DNA of 13,922 bases, taken from the NCBI GenBank assembly GCA_023399635.1, contig JAEWOP010000007.1, forward strand, positions 1 to 13,922, written 5' to 3'. Origin of the DNA: Pseudomonadota bacterium. Its GTDB lineage: Bacteria; Pseudomonadota; Alphaproteobacteria; Rhizobiales; Rhizobiaceae. Positions 12,773 through 13,922 of the stretch are shown in pieces. The notes beneath the pieces were generated by a model. The model did not search any database. It was not told the origin of the DNA and was given only the letters and a program-made list of their open reading frames with translations. The first letter of the stretch is position 1; each line of letters starts with the position of its first letter. A program made the position numbers and the translations under genes.

Positions 12773-13922
12773 ATGCATGTATCACGCCATGTACATCGCC
12801 ATGTATCAGCTGAAGGAGAACAGAATCGCACGAAGCGCCAGCTTGGCAAACCGGGCCCCGGCTCTTATCTCGTCCGTCAAGGGACAATTTATGTCTTCCA
12901 GATGCGATTGCCCAAGGACCTCGGAGGTACCAGCCATACCCGGCCGTTGCGACTGAGCCTTGGCGCATGCCCGTTCATCCGGGCACGCTTCCTGGCAGAT
13001 GTGCTGGCTGCGGAGGCGCGGCTGTTTTTTGGAAGGCTGAGGAAGAAAATGGGATCAGATACGGGCGGAATGCCGCTTCAACCTCAGGACCTTCTTGAAG
13101 AGGGGGCATCGCCGGAGGAAAATCTGACTGCCCTAAAGACTTATCTCAAGGTCAAGCTGCACGAGCTGAACTCTGCGTCAGATCATCCGGTTGCCCCTCA
13201 ACAGCAGGCGGGGTTGGCCGCGCTGAAGGGAATGATTCAGGTTCGACAGCAGACGCGTGCTAAGGAACAAGGGGAAGACTACCACGATCTGGTAGTCGAG
13301 AATGCTGACTTCCTCCTGGAAAAATATAAGAGGGAGCTGGCGACTTCCGTGTCCACTGATCCAGTGATGACCGTGTCCAGCCTTGAACGCAGAGTGCCAT
13401 TGCCGGAACCTGCCCCGGTTGCTGCGCCGACGGCAGTCGAAGAGGTCGCGGCTGCGCCGGAGGTTCCATTAGCTGTATGGATGAAGGCGGAGGGAAACAG
13501 ACCCTCCGGAGAGCCAGCAGCGTTCGAACTGGATCGAAGATTTGTACCGCGTAGGGCGTCGACAAAACCTCGGTTCAGCCGTGTGGCCGAGGTCTATTGA
13601 AGGCGCGCCAGGGATCGAAGGCCTCTGAGAACAAGGACATTGAAACGGCACGAACTCGCTTCCAACTGTTCATCGAGATCATCGGGGACTATCCCGTCGA
13701 CACTTATGAGCCCGCAGATATCCAGGCCTATGTCAACGCCTTGCAATACTGGCCCGCAAATCTCTCAGACCGTCCCAAAGGCGCGACACCCCTTGAGATA
13801 ATCGCGGGAAATCTAGGCAGAAGAAAACTGGCCATTGCCTTGAACACGCTAAAAGACGGCTACGTCACCATCATCAAGAGTGCCTTGAGATACGGCGTGT
13901 CTCATTTCGGATACGATTATCC
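12773..13922 (+). pseudogene. Tyrosine-type site-specific integrase, frameshifted and cut by window end
   Basis: The frame from ATG 12773 (AAGGGAG 7 bp upstream) gives 275 residues to TGA 13598-13600. The N-terminal part, with GSYLVRQGTIYVFQMRLPKD (about 30-49) and LRLSLGACPFIRARFLADVL (about 59-78), matches the DUF6538-type N-terminal domain of phage integrases. An Ala/Pro-rich linker follows, and the frame ends STKPRFSRVAEVY. Directly after the stop a different frame (from about 13597) continues LKARQGSKASENKDIETAR, RFQLFIEIIGDYPVDTY and LQYWPANLSDRPKGATP. This is the core-binding domain expected next, and it stays open to the window end. Adding one T at 13597 would join the two frames, so a one-base deletion or a sequencing error has broken the gene. 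The catalytic domain (R..HxxR..Y) would lie beyond the window. Confidence 0.75.
12776..12805 (+). repeat. Three CATGTA repeats at exact 12-bp spacing over the integrase start
   Basis: CATGTA occurs at 12776, 12788 and 12800, within longer similar 12-mers (CATGTATCACGC, CATGTACATCGC, CATGTATCAGCT). They lie in the first codons of the integrase and encode a repeated His-Val pattern. Such repeats beside an att site could be arm-type integrase or excisionase sites, or simply a recent duplication. Confidence 0.5.

Larger units (their letters stand above)
12684..13922 (+). mobile_element. Left end of a tRNA-Ser-integrated element (continues past window)
   Basis: Everything to the right of the tRNA is read as the beginning of an integrated island or prophage. 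An integrase lies immediately inside the tRNA junction and points inward, and there are short repeats at its start. No cargo is visible because the window ends inside the integrase. The far junction is not seen, so the element's size and nature are unknown. Confidence 0.55.

Noticed and set aside
13590..13605. Programmed -1 frameshift in the integrase
   Set aside because: The junction CTATTGA is not a slippery heptamer and I see no downstream pseudoknot-like structure. A deletion or read error is simpler.
1..13922. CRISPR arrays, insertion sequences, rRNA genes, phage structural genes
   Set aside because: I looked for regular spaced repeats, terminal inverted repeats with transposase frames and rRNA-like sequence. 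Nothing fitted apart from the single integrase at the right end.

Overview
The window reads as ordinary chromosomal DNA of an alphaproteobacterium of the Hyphomicrobiales, most likely the family Rhizobiaceae (Sinorhizobium, Rhizobium or a relative). This rests on the high-GC codon use, on rhizobial-type versions of several proteins (DUF2147, single-Sel1-repeat and DagK-like lipid kinase) and on a TTAACCAT motif of the CtrA half-site type. The genus cannot be fixed from the sequence alone.

Layout. Bases 1-234 hold the 3' end of a SAM methyltransferase gene, followed by a terminator-like hairpin. A Tat/lipoprotein L,D-transpeptidase (349-966, +) converges on a DoxX-family membrane protein (977-1399, -). 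A DagK-type lipid kinase (1570-2505, +) converges on a glutamine-synthetase-like ligase (2511-3842, -). That ligase is divergent from a class III aminotransferase (3925-5292, +), and the two look like a putrescine-degradation pair. The aminotransferase converges on AMP nucleosidase amn (5315-6817, -), which may be leaderless. Two tiny, translationally overlapped membrane or secreted proteins follow (6870-7216, -), then a secreted DUF2147 protein (7438-7776, -). A 486-bp regulatory gap leads to a small Sel1-repeat gene (8263-8529, +). A HisC-like aminotransferase (8630-9739, -) and a divergent-motif PilZ protein (9906-10259, -) come next. A ferredoxin reductase with a TTG start (10474-11691, +) and an HpcH/HpaI aldolase (11702-12502, +) form a two-gene operon.

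The right end is the mobile part. An intact tRNA-Ser(GCU) gene (12593-12683, CCA encoded) is followed 90 bp later by a phage-type integrase reading away from it into the flank. This is the usual arrangement of an island or prophage integrated at a tRNA 3' end. The integrase is split by an apparent one-base deletion at about 13597 and runs off the window, so the element is either decaying or carries a sequencing error there.

I see no CRISPR array, no insertion sequence and no clear new defence or biosynthetic system. The most worthwhile observations are the broken tRNA-adjacent integrase with 12-bp repeats over its start, the ATGA-overlapped small-protein pair, the possible leaderless amn, the PilZ protein lacking the usual c-di-GMP residues, and hairpins placed exactly over convergent stop codons.
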